Part shown: positions 1-7,577 of the stretch, piece after piece
Position numbering within the stretch: position 1 is the stretch's first letter
How the letters are laid out: every line of letters begins with the position of its first letter
From: a virus
Strand: one strand, 5' to 3'
Length of the DNA stretch: 45,101 bases
Virus record (IMG/VR): IMGVR_UViG_3300036652_000860
Coordinates: 1 to 45,101 of that record
Made by a program: the position numbers and the translations under genes
Notes under the pieces: generated by a model
What the model was told of the DNA's origin: nothing
The model's input: only the letters and a program-made list of their open reading frames with translations
The model's database searches: none

Positions 1-174
1 AAAATTCCGCGCCAGTCGCGTCTCGGCTTCGTCGTTGGGGAACACCAAAAACTTTTCGCCCTGGTGCTCCATCGCGCGGGCGTGCGGGATCAGCCCGGCG
101 AGATCGTCACGGTAAGGCACTACTACGGTAGTGTTCCGACGTGCCAACGTGACGGCAGATGCGGTGACGCTCAC
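1..174 (-). CDS. N-terminal fragment of an unidentified protein (runs off left edge)
   Basis: Open frame from a GTG at 174 that overlaps the stop of the upstream nuclease gene as GTGA, reading out of the window at base 1 (58 codons seen). The visible protein contains the stretch RRNTTVVVPYRDDLAGL and later GEKFLVFPNDEAETRLARNF. The palindrome at 121-133 lies inside and encodes NTTVVV. A SNF2- or DEAD-type helicase often follows a VRR-NUC gene in phages, so a helicase is possible, but no helicase motif is present in the visible part. Confidence 0.7.
   Translation of the reverse strand, partial: MSVTASAVTLARRNTTVVVPYRDDLAGLIPHARAMEHQGEKFLVFPNDEAETRLARNF
121..133. repeat. Palindrome site TACTACGGTAGTG
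   Basis: One mismatch to TACTAC-N-GTAGTA. Inside the partial gene 1-174 (NTTVVV). Confidence 0.75.
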
Positions 175-539
175 AGCGATGCCTCTAGCGCGCAGTCCGT
201 CATGGCGTCGAACAGCGGGCCGCGAATGGCATCGAGCCAGCGCTGCAATCCGGCTATTCCTGCATCATCGTCAATAACGAATATCGCGGCACCAGCGGCT
301 TCCATGTCTTCCATCGTCCCTTCCTGGCGCTTGGTAGGCTCGCGCCGTTTATGCGTCGGCTTGTCCGGGGGTGCCTTCGTTTCGATAGCGAAAGGGTGCC
401 CTCTGAACCAGCCGATATAGTCAAGCATCGGACGCCCATAACCAGCGGGCACCGGCATATTATAATAGAGGTCCCGCCCGTAACTGTCAAGCAGTTTGGA
501 AACGCGGGACTTGACTTTGCCCTCTGGCGTCGTCGCCAT
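171..539 (-). CDS. VRR-NUC-like PD-(D/E)XK nuclease
   Basis: 122 aa. Begins with a helical segment GKVKSRVSKLLDSYG, then YYNMPVPAGYGRPMLDYIG and FAIETKAP: a D followed by E-x-K as in the PD-(D/E)XK core of VRR-NUC proteins. A late R-Q plus AAGAAIFVID segment also matches the family. Length is typical of stand-alone phage VRR-NUC proteins, thought to act in replication or recombination. Start ATG 539 has AGGAG about 8 nt upstream. It is separated from the upstream gene by a 42-base AT-rich gap and translationally coupled (GTGA) to the next gene. Confidence 0.75.
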   Translation of the reverse strand: MATTPEGKVKSRVSKLLDSYGRDLYYNMPVPAGYGRPMLDYIGWFRGHPFAIETKAPPDKPTHKRREPTKRQEGTMEDMEAAGAAIFVIDDDAGIAGLQRWLDAIRGPLFDAMTDCALEASL

Positions 540-581
540 TTGTTACTCCTGTTTTAGTAGAGTTATTTCGTATATGAATTA

Positions 582-1154
582 TTATTTTGCCTCGATGGCG
601 ATGCGCGCGATGTCGGCGTCGGTCGGGAACGCATCGGCGTCCTCGAAGGTCAGCACCGTGCCGCCCTGCGTCTGGACCTCGTAGTAGACGTGCCCGGTCG
701 CGTCGTCCTGTTCCAGCCTCACGTCCGCGATGGCGGCGGCGAGGCGCATGGGGATAGCGCTCGCGAGGCGTTGCAGCGCGCCCTCAGCCTTGTAGCGCGC
801 CAGATTGCCCGACATCAGGGTTGTGCTCGTCGGGGCCTGCATACGGCCCGTGACGCTGCCCACGGGGTAGGGGGCCTGCATCATGTTCCACTGGGCCTGT
901 GCCGCCGCCTGCGATTGCGCGATGTTCTGGGCCTGCGCGTTGGCCTGTGTCGCCAGCCACGCATCCAGCGCGGCCCTTGTCTCGACCACCCGCGCCCGCT
1001 GCGCCAGTTCGCGCTGCGCCAGCGCCGTCGCCAGCGCCGCCTCCGAGTGGGCGTCGGGCGGGGCTACCCAAAACGCCGCCTCGGGGTCGATGCCGTAATC
1101 CGGCTTTGGTGTTGCTACTGTAGTAGGGATACCAAGCAGCTTCTTGAGGCTCAC
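582..1154 (-). CDS. Hypothetical protein, Ala/Gln-rich centre
   Basis: 190 aa. GTG start at 1154 is chosen because it overlaps the upstream stop as GTGA and follows an AGGAGG Shine-Dalgarno; the frame stays open further upstream but that extension is low-complexity and overlaps another gene. The N-terminus reads SLKKLLGIPTTVATPKPDYG, with PTTVAT encoded by the palindrome at 1113-1125. A long helical Ala/Gln-rich region follows, then a C-terminal domain VYYEVQTQGGTVLTFEDADAF. No family recognised. Confidence 0.7.
   Translation of the reverse strand: MSLKKLLGIPTTVATPKPDYGIDPEAAFWVAPPDAHSEAALATALAQRELAQRARVVETRAALDAWLATQANAQAQNIAQSQAAAQAQWNMMQAPYPVGSVTGRMQAPTSTTLMSGNLARYKAEGALQRLASAIPMRLAAAIADVRLEQDDATGHVYYEVQTQGGTVLTFEDADAFPTDADIARIAIEAK
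1113..1125. repeat. Palindrome site TGCTACTGTAGTA
   Basis: One mismatch. In the N-terminal codons of 582-1154 (PTTVAT). Confidence 0.75.
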
Positions 1155-1513
1155 ACGATCCTCCTGACCGGCAGGTTGAGGGTGGCGAACACTTCGTCGA
1201 TGTTGGTGCCCGGCGCGGCAAAGCTGGCCTGCATCGCGATCAGCGCGAGCACGTCGTCGGGCAGCTTGGCCGGGGCCGTCAGCCCCTCGCCGACGTGCAG
1301 CGGGCCGAGGTCCGCGCGCCACTCGCTTGCCGTGCCCTGGCGCGGCGTCGGGTCGGAAATGATCACGCGCGCGGCGATGCGCATCGGGTCGGCGATGACG
1401 CGGATGTGCAGATGCTGCGCGGTGCGCGGGAGCTGGCTGCGCACGATGGCGGCGATGTCGGCCTGAAAGCGCAGCGCGTCGAGCTTCGGTCGGGTCAGCG
1501 GCTCCCGCATCAT
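1151..1513 (-). CDS. Hypothetical protein
   Basis: 120 aa. The ATG at 1513 forms an ATGA overlap with the stop of the Cas4-like gene; a second ATG follows directly. A GTG at 1567 is possible but lies deep in the upstream gene. The protein has an alternating hydrophobic pattern (HLHIRVIADPMRIAARVIISD) suggestive of a small alpha/beta domain. No recognisable family. It sits between two nucleases and the polymerase group, so a replication or recombination accessory role is a guess from context. Confidence 0.65.
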   Translation of the reverse strand: MMREPLTRPKLDALRFQADIAAIVRSQLPRTAQHLHIRVIADPMRIAARVIISDPTPRQGTASEWRADLGPLHVGEGLTAPAKLPDDVLALIAMQASFAAPGTNIDEVFATLNLPVRRIV

Positions 1514-2205
1514 CGGTCGCCGCGCCCATGGTACGGGCAGGACGTGACCATGCAGTATTTCTTGCACAGTCCCGACGGCTTGGGGGGGTATTCCTGCTGT
1601 TTTCGCGCGGCTTCCAAGGCTCTGACGCGAGGCAGTAGATCGTTCCAGATGTCGACCAACCCCTCGCGGTAGAAAACCTCGAACTCGGGGCGGTCGTGCT
1701 GCACGAACAACAGGGAGCTTCGCACCGTGTTGATCTCGGGCATGTGCGCGAACACCAGGGCGGCGTTGATCTGGAGCTGCGTGAAATCCTCCTTGGGCTG
1801 GCCGTTCTTCCAGTCGATCACCGCCGCCGTGTCGCCGCCGAGCACGCGCATGACGTCGATCTGCCCGCGCAGCCAGACATCCTTGGCCATGTAGGCGCAG
1901 GGCTGGAACCCGGACGTGATCGCCATCTTCTGCTCGACCGCTAACTCGGTCTTGGCGCCCGCGGCAAGCCGAGATAGCATCTTCTCATGGATGCGCAGGC
2001 CGATGGGCAGCGGCGTGCCACGGGCGAGCCGGTCGGCGAACGCCTTGTGCAGCGCGTTGCCCTCGGCCAGTTGCGGCGTCTCGGGTTCGTAGACATCCTT
2101 TACCACGTTATAGTGGTAGTAGCGCTTGGCGCAGGTTTCGTAGTTTTTCAACGCGCTGTAGGACCAAGCGAACGGCTTGGCGGTTACGACGGTAGTGCCG
2201 CTCAT
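1510..2205 (-). CDS. Cas4/RecB-like PD-(D/E)XK exonuclease with Cys cluster
   Basis: 231 aa. SYSALKNYETCAKRYYHY at the N-terminus supplies the first cysteine; GQIDVMRV and AAVIDWKNGQ give the D...(D)xK core; QLQINAAL fits the Q-motif; GLCKKYCMVTSCPYHG gives three more cysteines. One N-terminal plus three C-terminal Cys is the 4Fe-4S arrangement of Cas4 and AddB nucleases. Phage relatives process DNA ends in replication or recombination. Start ATG 2205 follows GGAG. The palindrome at 2185-2197 encodes TTVV in the first ten residues (MSGTTVVTAKP). No Cas genes are nearby, so this is not evidence for CRISPR. Confidence 0.8.
   Translation of the reverse strand: MSGTTVVTAKPFAWSYSALKNYETCAKRYYHYNVVKDVYEPETPQLAEGNALHKAFADRLARGTPLPIGLRIHEKMLSRLAAGAKTELAVEQKMAITSGFQPCAYMAKDVWLRGQIDVMRVLGGDTAAVIDWKNGQPKEDFTQLQINAALVFAHMPEINTVRSSLLFVQHDRPEFEVFYREGLVDIWNDLLPRVRALEAARKQQEYPPKPSGLCKKYCMVTSCPYHGRGDR
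2185..2197. repeat. Palindrome site TACGACGGTAGTG
   Basis: Two mismatches. First codons of the Cas4-like gene (GTTVVT). Confidence 0.7.
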
Positions 2206-2210
2206 GCCGC

Positions 2211-2393
2211 TTACTCCATGACCGTGTGCAGATGGTGGACGATGGCACCGAGGATGAAGACGGCGTGCTTGACCGTGATCGGCTCCTCCTCGGCGGGCAC
2301 TTCCATGACCACCACGGTGCCGTCGGGGAACCGCCATTCTTCCCTGCGCCCGTCCGGCCGGGGGGTGAGCTGGACGACGTTGTTCGTGGTCAT
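2211..2393 (-). CDS. Small hypothetical protein
   Basis: 60 aa, starting at the ATG (2393) that overlaps the upstream stop as ATGA. Reads MTTNNVVQLTPRPDG, then EWRFPDGTVVVMEVPAEEEPI and a hydrophobic helix KHAVFILGAIVHHLHTV at the C-terminus. No family recognised. Part of a run of small coupled genes. Confidence 0.65.
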   Translation of the reverse strand: MTTNNVVQLTPRPDGRREEWRFPDGTVVVMEVPAEEEPITVKHAVFILGAIVHHLHTVME

Positions 2394-2638
2394 ATCGAAA
2401 ACCTCGCGCCGCAATGGCGGCATGTGTGGGTGTGGAAATGCGCCGGCGCACCGAGTTCGCCGTCGGGGTAGTCGTGCGCGCGGCCGGCGACGTACAGCCA
2501 TGGCGGCACGTTCGCCGGATTGCGGCGACGCTGGACGTAGTCGAGCCAGCGCCACTGCCCGCAGGCCAGCACCGGACGCCAGGCGAACCACTCGACCCAG
2601 CCCTCGGCCTCGGGCAGCGTGCCCCAGATGTCGTTCAT
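2390..2638 (-). CDS. Small protein with C-terminal Cys/His cluster
   Basis: 82 aa. Start ATG 2638 overlaps the upstream stop (ATGA). The protein ends HTHTCRHCGARFSI, a CxxC plus histidines that could bind zinc, with another Cys in LACGQWRW. Tryptophan- and arginine-rich. Function unknown. Confidence 0.65.
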   Translation of the reverse strand: MNDIWGTLPEAEGWVEWFAWRPVLACGQWRWLDYVQRRRNPANVPPWLYVAGRAHDYPDGELGAPAHFHTHTCRHCGARFSI

Positions 2639-2883
2639 TGGGTCAGGGCCTTCACGCACCACATCACGCTGTTCTCCAGATCGGTGATCGCCAGCGCGCG
2701 GTAGCGGCCTTCCTGCACCTGGAAGAACAGGCTTTCGAGTTCGGACGCCTTGAGCTTGATCAGGTCGTGCAGCGCCTTTTCCTCGGGCGTCAGCGCCCGG
2801 TAGGTCGGGCGGAAGCGGCTGACCGGGTGGTCGACGCGGTCGGATTGGCGGGCGTCAGGCTTGCCGTCGAATACGTTGCTCAT
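2635..2883 (-). CDS. acb2: Acb2-like anti-CBASS cyclic-nucleotide sponge
   Basis: 82 aa. After a 20-residue N-terminal tail comes the pattern of the Acb2/Vs.4 family: YRALTPEEKALHDLIKLKA, a glutamate-rich first helix, then RYRALAITDLENSVMWCVKALT, where the R-x-x-AI-x-TDL-x-x-x-x-M...V-x-A-T signature is typical. Acb2 forms hexamers that sequester cyclic di- and trinucleotides and so block CBASS and related defence. Assignment is by eye from motif and length. Start ATG 2883 is in an ATGA overlap; the palindrome at 2898-2910 and a GAGGA site lie just upstream within the previous gene. Confidence 0.72.
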   Translation of the reverse strand: MSNVFDGKPDARQSDRVDHPVSRFRPTYRALTPEEKALHDLIKLKASELESLFFQVQEGRYRALAITDLENSVMWCVKALTQ

Positions 2884-3440
2884 GGCGTGTCCTCTGTTGC
2901 TACGGTAGTGGCACCTTCACTCATCTGATGTTCGAGCGCGGCCCTCGGCATGAGACGGTCGTTGATGTAGATTTCGTTGCATTGCCACTCGTCGGCGATC
3001 ATGCACAGCGCCTCCGCCAGCGAGTTGAACCGACGGTCGGATTGCTCGATCAAGGCCCCGCTGGTGTCGGCGAGCAGCACCCGCGAGCCGGTGCTGGTCA
3101 TCTCCAAGCATACCGGCACCGGGTATTCGCCGGTGTCCGGGGAGAGCCGCCACGCGATGACGTCGTTATGGTCGGCATAGAGCTTGTGATAGAAGCCGTC
3201 CGCGTCCGGCTCGGGCGAGCCGCGCCGGATTTCCCACATGCACGCGCCCGGAGCCGCTGGCAGCAGCGTCCCGATCTCGGCGAGCGACAAATGGGTCTCG
3301 CCCATGCGGTCGCCGGCCGCGTTGTAGAACACCGTGAGTTGCCGCCACTTGCCCTCGTCCTTGGCGTGGACCGTCTCATAGCGCGCGACGTGGTCGAGGT
3401 TGATGGTGACGTCGTTGGGACACTGGAAAAACTGCGGCAT
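2880..3440 (-). CDS. Hypothetical protein
   Basis: 186 aa with a good GAGAGG site before ATG 3440. Its N-terminus (MPQFFQCPNDVTINLDHVARYE) and mixed beta-rich pattern give no known family; a C-terminal helix contains AEALCMIADEWQCNEIYINDR. The C-terminal residues GATTVATEDTP are encoded by the palindrome at 2898-2910, which also lies upstream of the Acb2-like gene. A second palindrome (3462-3474) sits just before this gene. Confidence 0.7.
   Translation of the reverse strand: MPQFFQCPNDVTINLDHVARYETVHAKDEGKWRQLTVFYNAAGDRMGETHLSLAEIGTLLPAAPGACMWEIRRGSPEPDADGFYHKLYADHNDVIAWRLSPDTGEYPVPVCLEMTSTGSRVLLADTSGALIEQSDRRFNSLAEALCMIADEWQCNEIYINDRLMPRAALEHQMSEGATTVATEDTP
2898..2910. repeat. Palindrome site TGCTACGGTAGTG
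   Basis: Two mismatches. C-terminus of 2880-3440 and upstream of the Acb2-like start. Confidence 0.7.
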
Positions 3441-3461
3441 GGCGTTACCTCTCAGAAAGTT

Positions 3462-3474
3462 TACGACAGTAGTA
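3462..3474. repeat. Palindrome site TACGACAGTAGTA
   Basis: One mismatch. Intergenic, upstream of 2880-3440. Confidence 0.75.
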
Positions 3475-3482
3475 GCTATCCG

Positions 3483-5396
3483 CTAGTTATTCACCCTTGA
3501 CTCGGCTTGGGCCAGTGTGAGTCCCCAGCCGCCCTCGCTGGCCAAGGGCAGCGTCGGTGCCCAGCTCGGCGGGATCGCGAACTGGCGTTCGAGGTAGGCG
3601 TCCCAGTGCTCTACATCGCGTTCGGGGACACAGTAGTCCAACGAGTCGTGCGTCGTCATAAACGGCCACAGCCCGGTTTCGTGACGCACCCGCAACGCGG
3701 TGTCGGTGATGACGATGCGGGCCAGCGCCTGCGTGATGTTCTCCACCATCTTGGCGCCGTAGATGCGCACCCGCCCCTGGGTGAACGGGTTGAGGTAGGA
3801 AATCTCCGGCTGCGGCGATCCGGTCGCGTTGATGGTCATGGTGGTGCGCAAATCGGGATAGGCGATCGGCATCCCATTCGGTAAGAAAATCGCGTCGCTG
3901 GTGCGCGTCAGGCAGGCCGGCAGCTTGGCGTCGATGGCGTTGCCGTAGCTGACAGAGCCACCGCCGCCGGACTCCGCCAGCATGGCGTTGAGGATGCCGC
4001 GCATCCGCGACCAGAGATGCACGATCTCGGAATAGGTCATCCGGTAGGTCTGCACCACGGTCATGCACTCCGGCAGCTCCATGCGCACGGAGGGCGTGCC
4101 CATGAGCAGCGTGTGCTGGAAACGCTCATGCGCCATGCCGTAGCCCAAGCCGAGGATCGAGGTTTTCCCCACGAAACGTTCGAGCTTGTCCAGAGCAGTA
4201 ATCAGCCGCCCGTAAACAACGCTGGCGAATTTGCAATAGACATCCTCGCGATTGGCGAAGGCGCGCAGCAACGTGCGGCAGCCCGCGAGGAAGGCGACCA
4301 TGCGCGCCTCGATCTGCGAGGCGTCGCGATGGATGATCCGATAGCCCGCCGGGGCCTGGATCGCCGCGCGGATGCGGCTGCCGCGTTTGAGGTTCTGAAA
4401 ATTGAACCCGCCATCGCCCGACATGCGGCCGGTATGGGCACCGTAGAAGCGGATCGGCACCGGCATCCAGCCGTTACTACCGTCGTGCCAGCCCTTGAGC
4501 GAGAGGTTGAGCATGGCCTGGGTGCGGGTGATCTCGATGGTGGATTTGGACTGCACCCGCGCGGCCAGCAGCGCCTGCACCATGGGGGTCTGCGTCTCGT
4601 CCTCGCAGAGTTCCTTGAACGCCTTGTCGTTTCTTGAGAACGCCGGGATCAGCATCCCGGTCGTGGGCGATACCTTGAGTGGGACGTCGACACCATGGGA
4701 CTCCAACAACGTAGCAAACTTGTCGTTGGAGCGCAGGTCCTTCTGGTCGATATGCGCCACGCGCGCGAAGCACGCATCGCGTTCGGCCTGCACGTAGCCT
4801 AGATGTTCGGCGAGCACGCCGGGGTCGAGGAAGACCTGCGGCTGCACATAGAGCCGCACCACCCAGTCGATGATGGCCAGCTCGGATTTCGGGAACACCG
4901 GGCGCAGCCGGTCGAAGATCGTTCGGCACAAATAATTATCATGCAAGCAGTAATCGGCGTAGGTCCGCAGTTCGGCGTGGCTGAACGAGGCCAGCGTCCG
5001 GCCCCGGTTCTTGTGGGCGTCGTCGCCCTTCGGCGGCAGGCCCAGATACGCGGCGATGCGCTTGAGCGAGACCTTGCCGGTGACCGGCCCGAGCAGGGCG
5101 CGGGCCATCGCCATGGTGTCCATGTAGAGCGCCGGCAGGTGGCCGAAATGCCAGAACAGGATGGCCCCGTCAAAGCGGGTGTTCTGGCACAGCAGCGCGG
5201 CTTGGCTCCAGTCGATCCGGGCCAGCCGGGCGGCGACATTGGCGTGGCCGACGAAGCACTCGTTGGGTCCGTCGCCCTCCTGCACCGCGCACATGATGAT
5301 CTCGAAACGAGGATCGAGGATGTAGTCGATCTCGCGCATCCGCAGCAGCGAATACTCGACTGAATAATACGTCTCGAAGTCGATACTGACGATCAC
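3483..5396 (-). CDS. Family A DNA polymerase with 3'-5' exonuclease domain
   Basis: 637 aa. Exonuclease motifs: SIDFETY (D6, E8), NTRFDGA (72-78) and YCLHD (149-153). Polymerase domain: TGRMSG...NFQNLKR (322-337), motif A RDASQIEARM (D358), motif B K411...GLGYG, motif C THDSLDY (582-588; HDS instead of the bacterial HDE, as in several phage enzymes). No 5'-nuclease domain, which is normal for phage replicative family A polymerases. GTG start overlaps the upstream gene as GTGA, with GGGAG upstream. A palindrome copy at 4475-4487 encodes HDGSN (304-308), before the polymerase palm motifs. It is the main replication enzyme visible here. Confidence 0.95.
   Translation of the reverse strand: MIVSIDFETYYSVEYSLLRMREIDYILDPRFEIIMCAVQEGDGPNECFVGHANVAARLARIDWSQAALLCQNTRFDGAILFWHFGHLPALYMDTMAMARALLGPVTGKVSLKRIAAYLGLPPKGDDAHKNRGRTLASFSHAELRTYADYCLHDNYLCRTIFDRLRPVFPKSELAIIDWVVRLYVQPQVFLDPGVLAEHLGYVQAERDACFARVAHIDQKDLRSNDKFATLLESHGVDVPLKVSPTTGMLIPAFSRNDKAFKELCEDETQTPMVQALLAARVQSKSTIEITRTQAMLNLSLKGWHDGSNGWMPVPIRFYGAHTGRMSGDGGFNFQNLKRGSRIRAAIQAPAGYRIIHRDASQIEARMVAFLAGCRTLLRAFANREDVYCKFASVVYGRLITALDKLERFVGKTSILGLGYGMAHERFQHTLLMGTPSVRMELPECMTVVQTYRMTYSEIVHLWSRMRGILNAMLAESGGGGSVSYGNAIDAKLPACLTRTSDAIFLPNGMPIAYPDLRTTMTINATGSPQPEISYLNPFTQGRVRIYGAKMVENITQALARIVITDTALRVRHETGLWPFMTTHDSLDYCVPERDVEHWDAYLERQFAIPPSWAPTLPLASEGGWGLTLAQAESRVNN
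4475..4487. repeat. Palindrome site TACTACCGTCGTG
   Basis: Two mismatches. Inside the DNA polymerase gene (HDGSN). Confidence 0.65.
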
Positions 5397-5581
5397 TGGT
5401 TCGTTGCTCCCGCGCCACGGGTCGGCGTTACGACGGTAGTAGTTGCTGCCGACGAGTTTCCATAATACGCACTCTGGTGCAAACCGGGTGTTATCTCGTG
5501 TGCTATCCCGGTAACGATCTGTGTGGGGAACGAGTTAACGCCCTCGGCGGGCGCGACCTCGGGGTGAACTATACCTCCCAT
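5393..5581 (-). CDS. Small hypothetical protein
   Basis: 62 aa, ATG 5581 preceded by AAGGA. It overlaps the upstream gene by 13 bases and the polymerase gene by 4 (GTGA). The C-terminal third is encoded through the palindrome 5429-5441 (SAATTTVVTPTRGAG). No family recognised; may serve mainly as a coupling leader for polymerase translation, which is inference from the overlap. Confidence 0.55.
   Translation of the reverse strand: MGGIVHPEVAPAEGVNSFPTQIVTGIAHEITPGLHQSAYYGNSSAATTTVVTPTRGAGATNQ
5429..5441. repeat. Palindrome site TACGACGGTAGTA
   Basis: One mismatch. Upstream of the polymerase start, inside the small gene 5393-5581 (TTTVVT). Confidence 0.75.
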
Positions 5582-5883
5582 TTCTCGTGTCCTTCAAGCG
5601 GCGCCGCCTCGACGGCGGCGCGTCCCATCCGGCCCATGCGCAGGTATTCCAGCGCCTCGATCAGCGCGGGCAGGCGCTCGCGCGCCACCCGCACGAGGCT
5701 GGTGTCCTGCCCGCTGCCGGAGACGTTGGCGATCAGCACCAGCTTGTCCGTCATGGTGACGCGCAGGCTGCGCTGCACGAGGCCGTCATCGGTGATGACC
5801 GCCTCGACCCGCCGCCCGAGCTGCCCCAGCTCCTCGTCGGTCATGGGCAGCTTGTTGCGGCGCTTGGGCTTGGGTGTCTTCAT
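5569..5883 (-). CDS. Hypothetical protein (paralogue-like to 11947-12279)
   Basis: 104 aa with a basic N-terminus (MKTPKPKRRNKLPMTDEEL). The C-terminal pattern LPALIEALEYLRMGRMGRAA resembles PTLIRLLEYVLAGPLGRTA in the protein at 11947-12279; the region before it is similar in layout. ATGA overlap with the upstream RHH gene. No known family. Confidence 0.65.
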   Translation of the reverse strand: MKTPKPKRRNKLPMTDEELGQLGRRVEAVITDDGLVQRSLRVTMTDKLVLIANVSGSGQDTSLVRVARERLPALIEALEYLRMGRMGRAAVEAAPLEGHEKWEV

Positions 5884-6245
5884 GGCTCCCCTTCCAGCAG
5901 CCGCATAGCGTGCTCGTTGAGCGAGCGGCCGCGTTCGGCGGCGTCGATGGCGAGCCGCTTGTGCAACGCACCCGGCAGCCGCAACGTCACCCGCGCCTCG
6001 TCGGAGCCGCCGCCCAACACTACGGTAGCATCAGCGCCCACGTCGTCCAGCCACTCACGCGCCTTGGACTCGGTCATCACGATGAGCGCCTGCCCCTCGT
6101 CCGAGCGGTCGGTCCAATGCAGGAAGAACCCTCCGCCTCGGGTCAGATAGAGCGTCTTCGTGACGTCGGCATCCTCGTAGTAGACATGCACCTGCGTCGC
6201 GGTGGCGGTGTTGTAGGTGACGCCGTCGATGATGCGCTTCACCAC
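5880..6245 (-). CDS. Two-domain protein with C-terminal ribbon-helix-helix
   Basis: 121 aa. N-terminal domain (1-70) KRIIDGVTYNTATATQVHVYY...LYLTRGGGFFLHW resembles a small beta-rich domain found fused to Arc-type RHH domains in alphaproteobacterial phages and plasmids. C-terminal domain EARVTLRLPGALHKRLAIDAAERGRSLNEHAMRLLEGEP is a ribbon-helix-helix DNA-binding fold. The two are linked by DATVV, encoded by the palindrome 6018-6030. GTG starts at 6245 and 6242 are both plausible (the second makes a GTGA overlap). RHH dimers bind short palindromes, so this protein is one candidate reader of the dispersed repeat. Confidence 0.7.
   Translation of the reverse strand: MVKRIIDGVTYNTATATQVHVYYEDADVTKTLYLTRGGGFFLHWTDRSDEGQALIVMTESKAREWLDDVGADATVVLGGGSDEARVTLRLPGALHKRLAIDAAERGRSLNEHAMRLLEGEP
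6018..6030. repeat. Palindrome site CACTACGGTAGCA
   Basis: Two mismatches. Interdomain linker of the RHH protein 5880-6245. Confidence 0.7.
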
Positions 6246-7006
6246 TGGCTATCCCCATCCAGCTTCTGCACGGCATGGATGTCCAGGGCGATCACACGCT
6301 CGCGCCGCAGCCCCTCGCGATGGGACGGCGGCAGCAGCATCGCCCCGGCCAGGATCGTCTCGACATGGCGCATCGGCGTCAGCCACGTCGCCATCAGCGT
6401 GGTGGTCGGCGCATAGAGCGAGGAGTTGCGCGGCGGATTGGAAAACCTTTCACGCCATAACTTGTCGCCCTTCGCCAGAGTCGCGAGCAAGGGCCAGGTC
6501 GCGTGGACATGCCCCACGGTCAGGCATTCCTCCAATACCGCTGCGACAGTAGCCGTTATCAGATTGGCCAGCCGGTGCGCCCGCGTCGCGTCATGCGCCC
6601 ACGATGCCAGCGCCGCCACCTGCTCGGGCGGCAGACGGTCGAGCGCCATGCTGGCGATGTAGCGGTTCTCGCCGCCGGACACCGCCGTCTTGGCGTAGGT
6701 CGGGCTGGTGCTGTTGGTCAGGTAGAATGCGTCCGGCCCGGTGAGGGTCAGGCAGATGGCGCGGCGGATCGTCGGATGCGCCAGCAGCACCGTGGGCGCA
6801 TGGTCGGTGGACACCTGCTTGAAGCCGTGCCGCTCGGTCAGCTCCATGCACAGCTTGAGCGCGTCGGGATCGAGCAGGGTGTCCTGCGTCTCCGCATGGG
6901 TCAGCGGGAAGGCGCAGTAGATGTGCTCCTTCTGGAGATCGGCGAGGCGCTTGGCCTCGGTCCTGATGGCTTCCTTGACGGCGGTGGACAGGCGAAAATT
7001 GGGCAT
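6239..7006 (-). CDS. Hypothetical protein
   Basis: 255 aa. Start ATG 7006 with AGGAG upstream, itself preceded by the palindrome 7022-7034. The N-terminus (FRLSTAVKEAIRTEAKRLADLQ) is a charged helix; the middle is mixed alpha/beta with YLTNSTSPTYAKTAVSGGENRYIASMALDRLPPEQVAALASW. Overall style recalls phage proteins annotated as nucleotide- or DNA-modification factors, but I see no catalytic signature and assign no function. Confidence 0.7.
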   Translation of the reverse strand: MPNFRLSTAVKEAIRTEAKRLADLQKEHIYCAFPLTHAETQDTLLDPDALKLCMELTERHGFKQVSTDHAPTVLLAHPTIRRAICLTLTGPDAFYLTNSTSPTYAKTAVSGGENRYIASMALDRLPPEQVAALASWAHDATRAHRLANLITATVAAVLEECLTVGHVHATWPLLATLAKGDKLWRERFSNPPRNSSLYAPTTTLMATWLTPMRHVETILAGAMLLPPSHREGLRRERVIALDIHAVQKLDGDSQW

Positions 7007-7021
7007 GATCGTCTCCTGGGT

Positions 7022-7034
7022 TACGACAGTAGTA
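7022..7034. repeat. Palindrome site TACGACAGTAGTA
   Basis: One mismatch. Leader of 6239-7006. Confidence 0.75.
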
Positions 7035-7046
7035 GGCTAGGCACGC

Positions 7047-7577
7047 TTATCCTTCGCGGAGTATCCTCCGGTGATCCGCGATCTCGAAGATGCTGATGAC
7101 GGCTTGCAGCGCGTCCCGCCCGGTGCCGTAGTATTCGATCCGGTCGGAATGCTTGGTGCCAGACAGGAAGCCCTGGCCGACGACGTGCGCATCATGCCTG
7201 GGGCCAGAGACCCTGGAGATCAGGCCGAGCGCCATGTTGACCGGGCGGTAGCGTTGCAGGTTGGGCACGACGAAGTAGAAGGCGCTCTCGCTGTCCAGCG
7301 GCTTGGACAGGCGCAGCCCGATCGAGACCGGCGGGCGCTGCTCCGGTGCGCCGGTCGCGGTGTAGACCTTGGCCAGCGCGTGCGCGATGGCGGTGAACTG
7401 CCCCCACAGCACGTTGGGCCGGTCCTCGTCGGCGGTGTCGTCCCACGGCACTACGTAGTAGCCGCGCTCGACGGCGGAGGTCACCGCGCGCCGGACGTTG
7501 GCGCTCTGCGCGCCGAGCAGGGCATCCAGATCGGGGAACTTGCCGGTGACCCGCACGCGGGGGCGGTAGCGGCTCAT
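7047..7577 (-). CDS. Hypothetical protein
   Basis: 176 aa; ATG 7577 overlaps the VWA gene stop (ATGA). Contains GYYVVPWDD, encoded by a 12-mer form of the palindrome (7449-7460), and a central beta-rich region IGLRLSKPLDSESAFYFVVPNLQRY. Coupled to the MoxR/DUF3150/VWA genes and probably part of that operon. No family recognised. Confidence 0.7.
   Translation of the reverse strand: MSRYRPRVRVTGKFPDLDALLGAQSANVRRAVTSAVERGYYVVPWDDTADEDRPNVLWGQFTAIAHALAKVYTATGAPEQRPPVSIGLRLSKPLDSESAFYFVVPNLQRYRPVNMALGLISRVSGPRHDAHVVGQGFLSGTKHSDRIEYYGTGRDALQAVISIFEIADHRRILREG
7449..7460. repeat. 12-mer palindrome CACTACGTAGTA
   Basis: No central base, one mismatch. Inside 7047-7577 (YYVV). Confidence 0.65.

Noticed and set aside
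1510-2205. Cas4-like nuclease as a sign of a CRISPR adaptation module
   Set aside because: No cas1/cas2 or repeats; stand-alone Cas4-like nucleases are common in phage replication arms.
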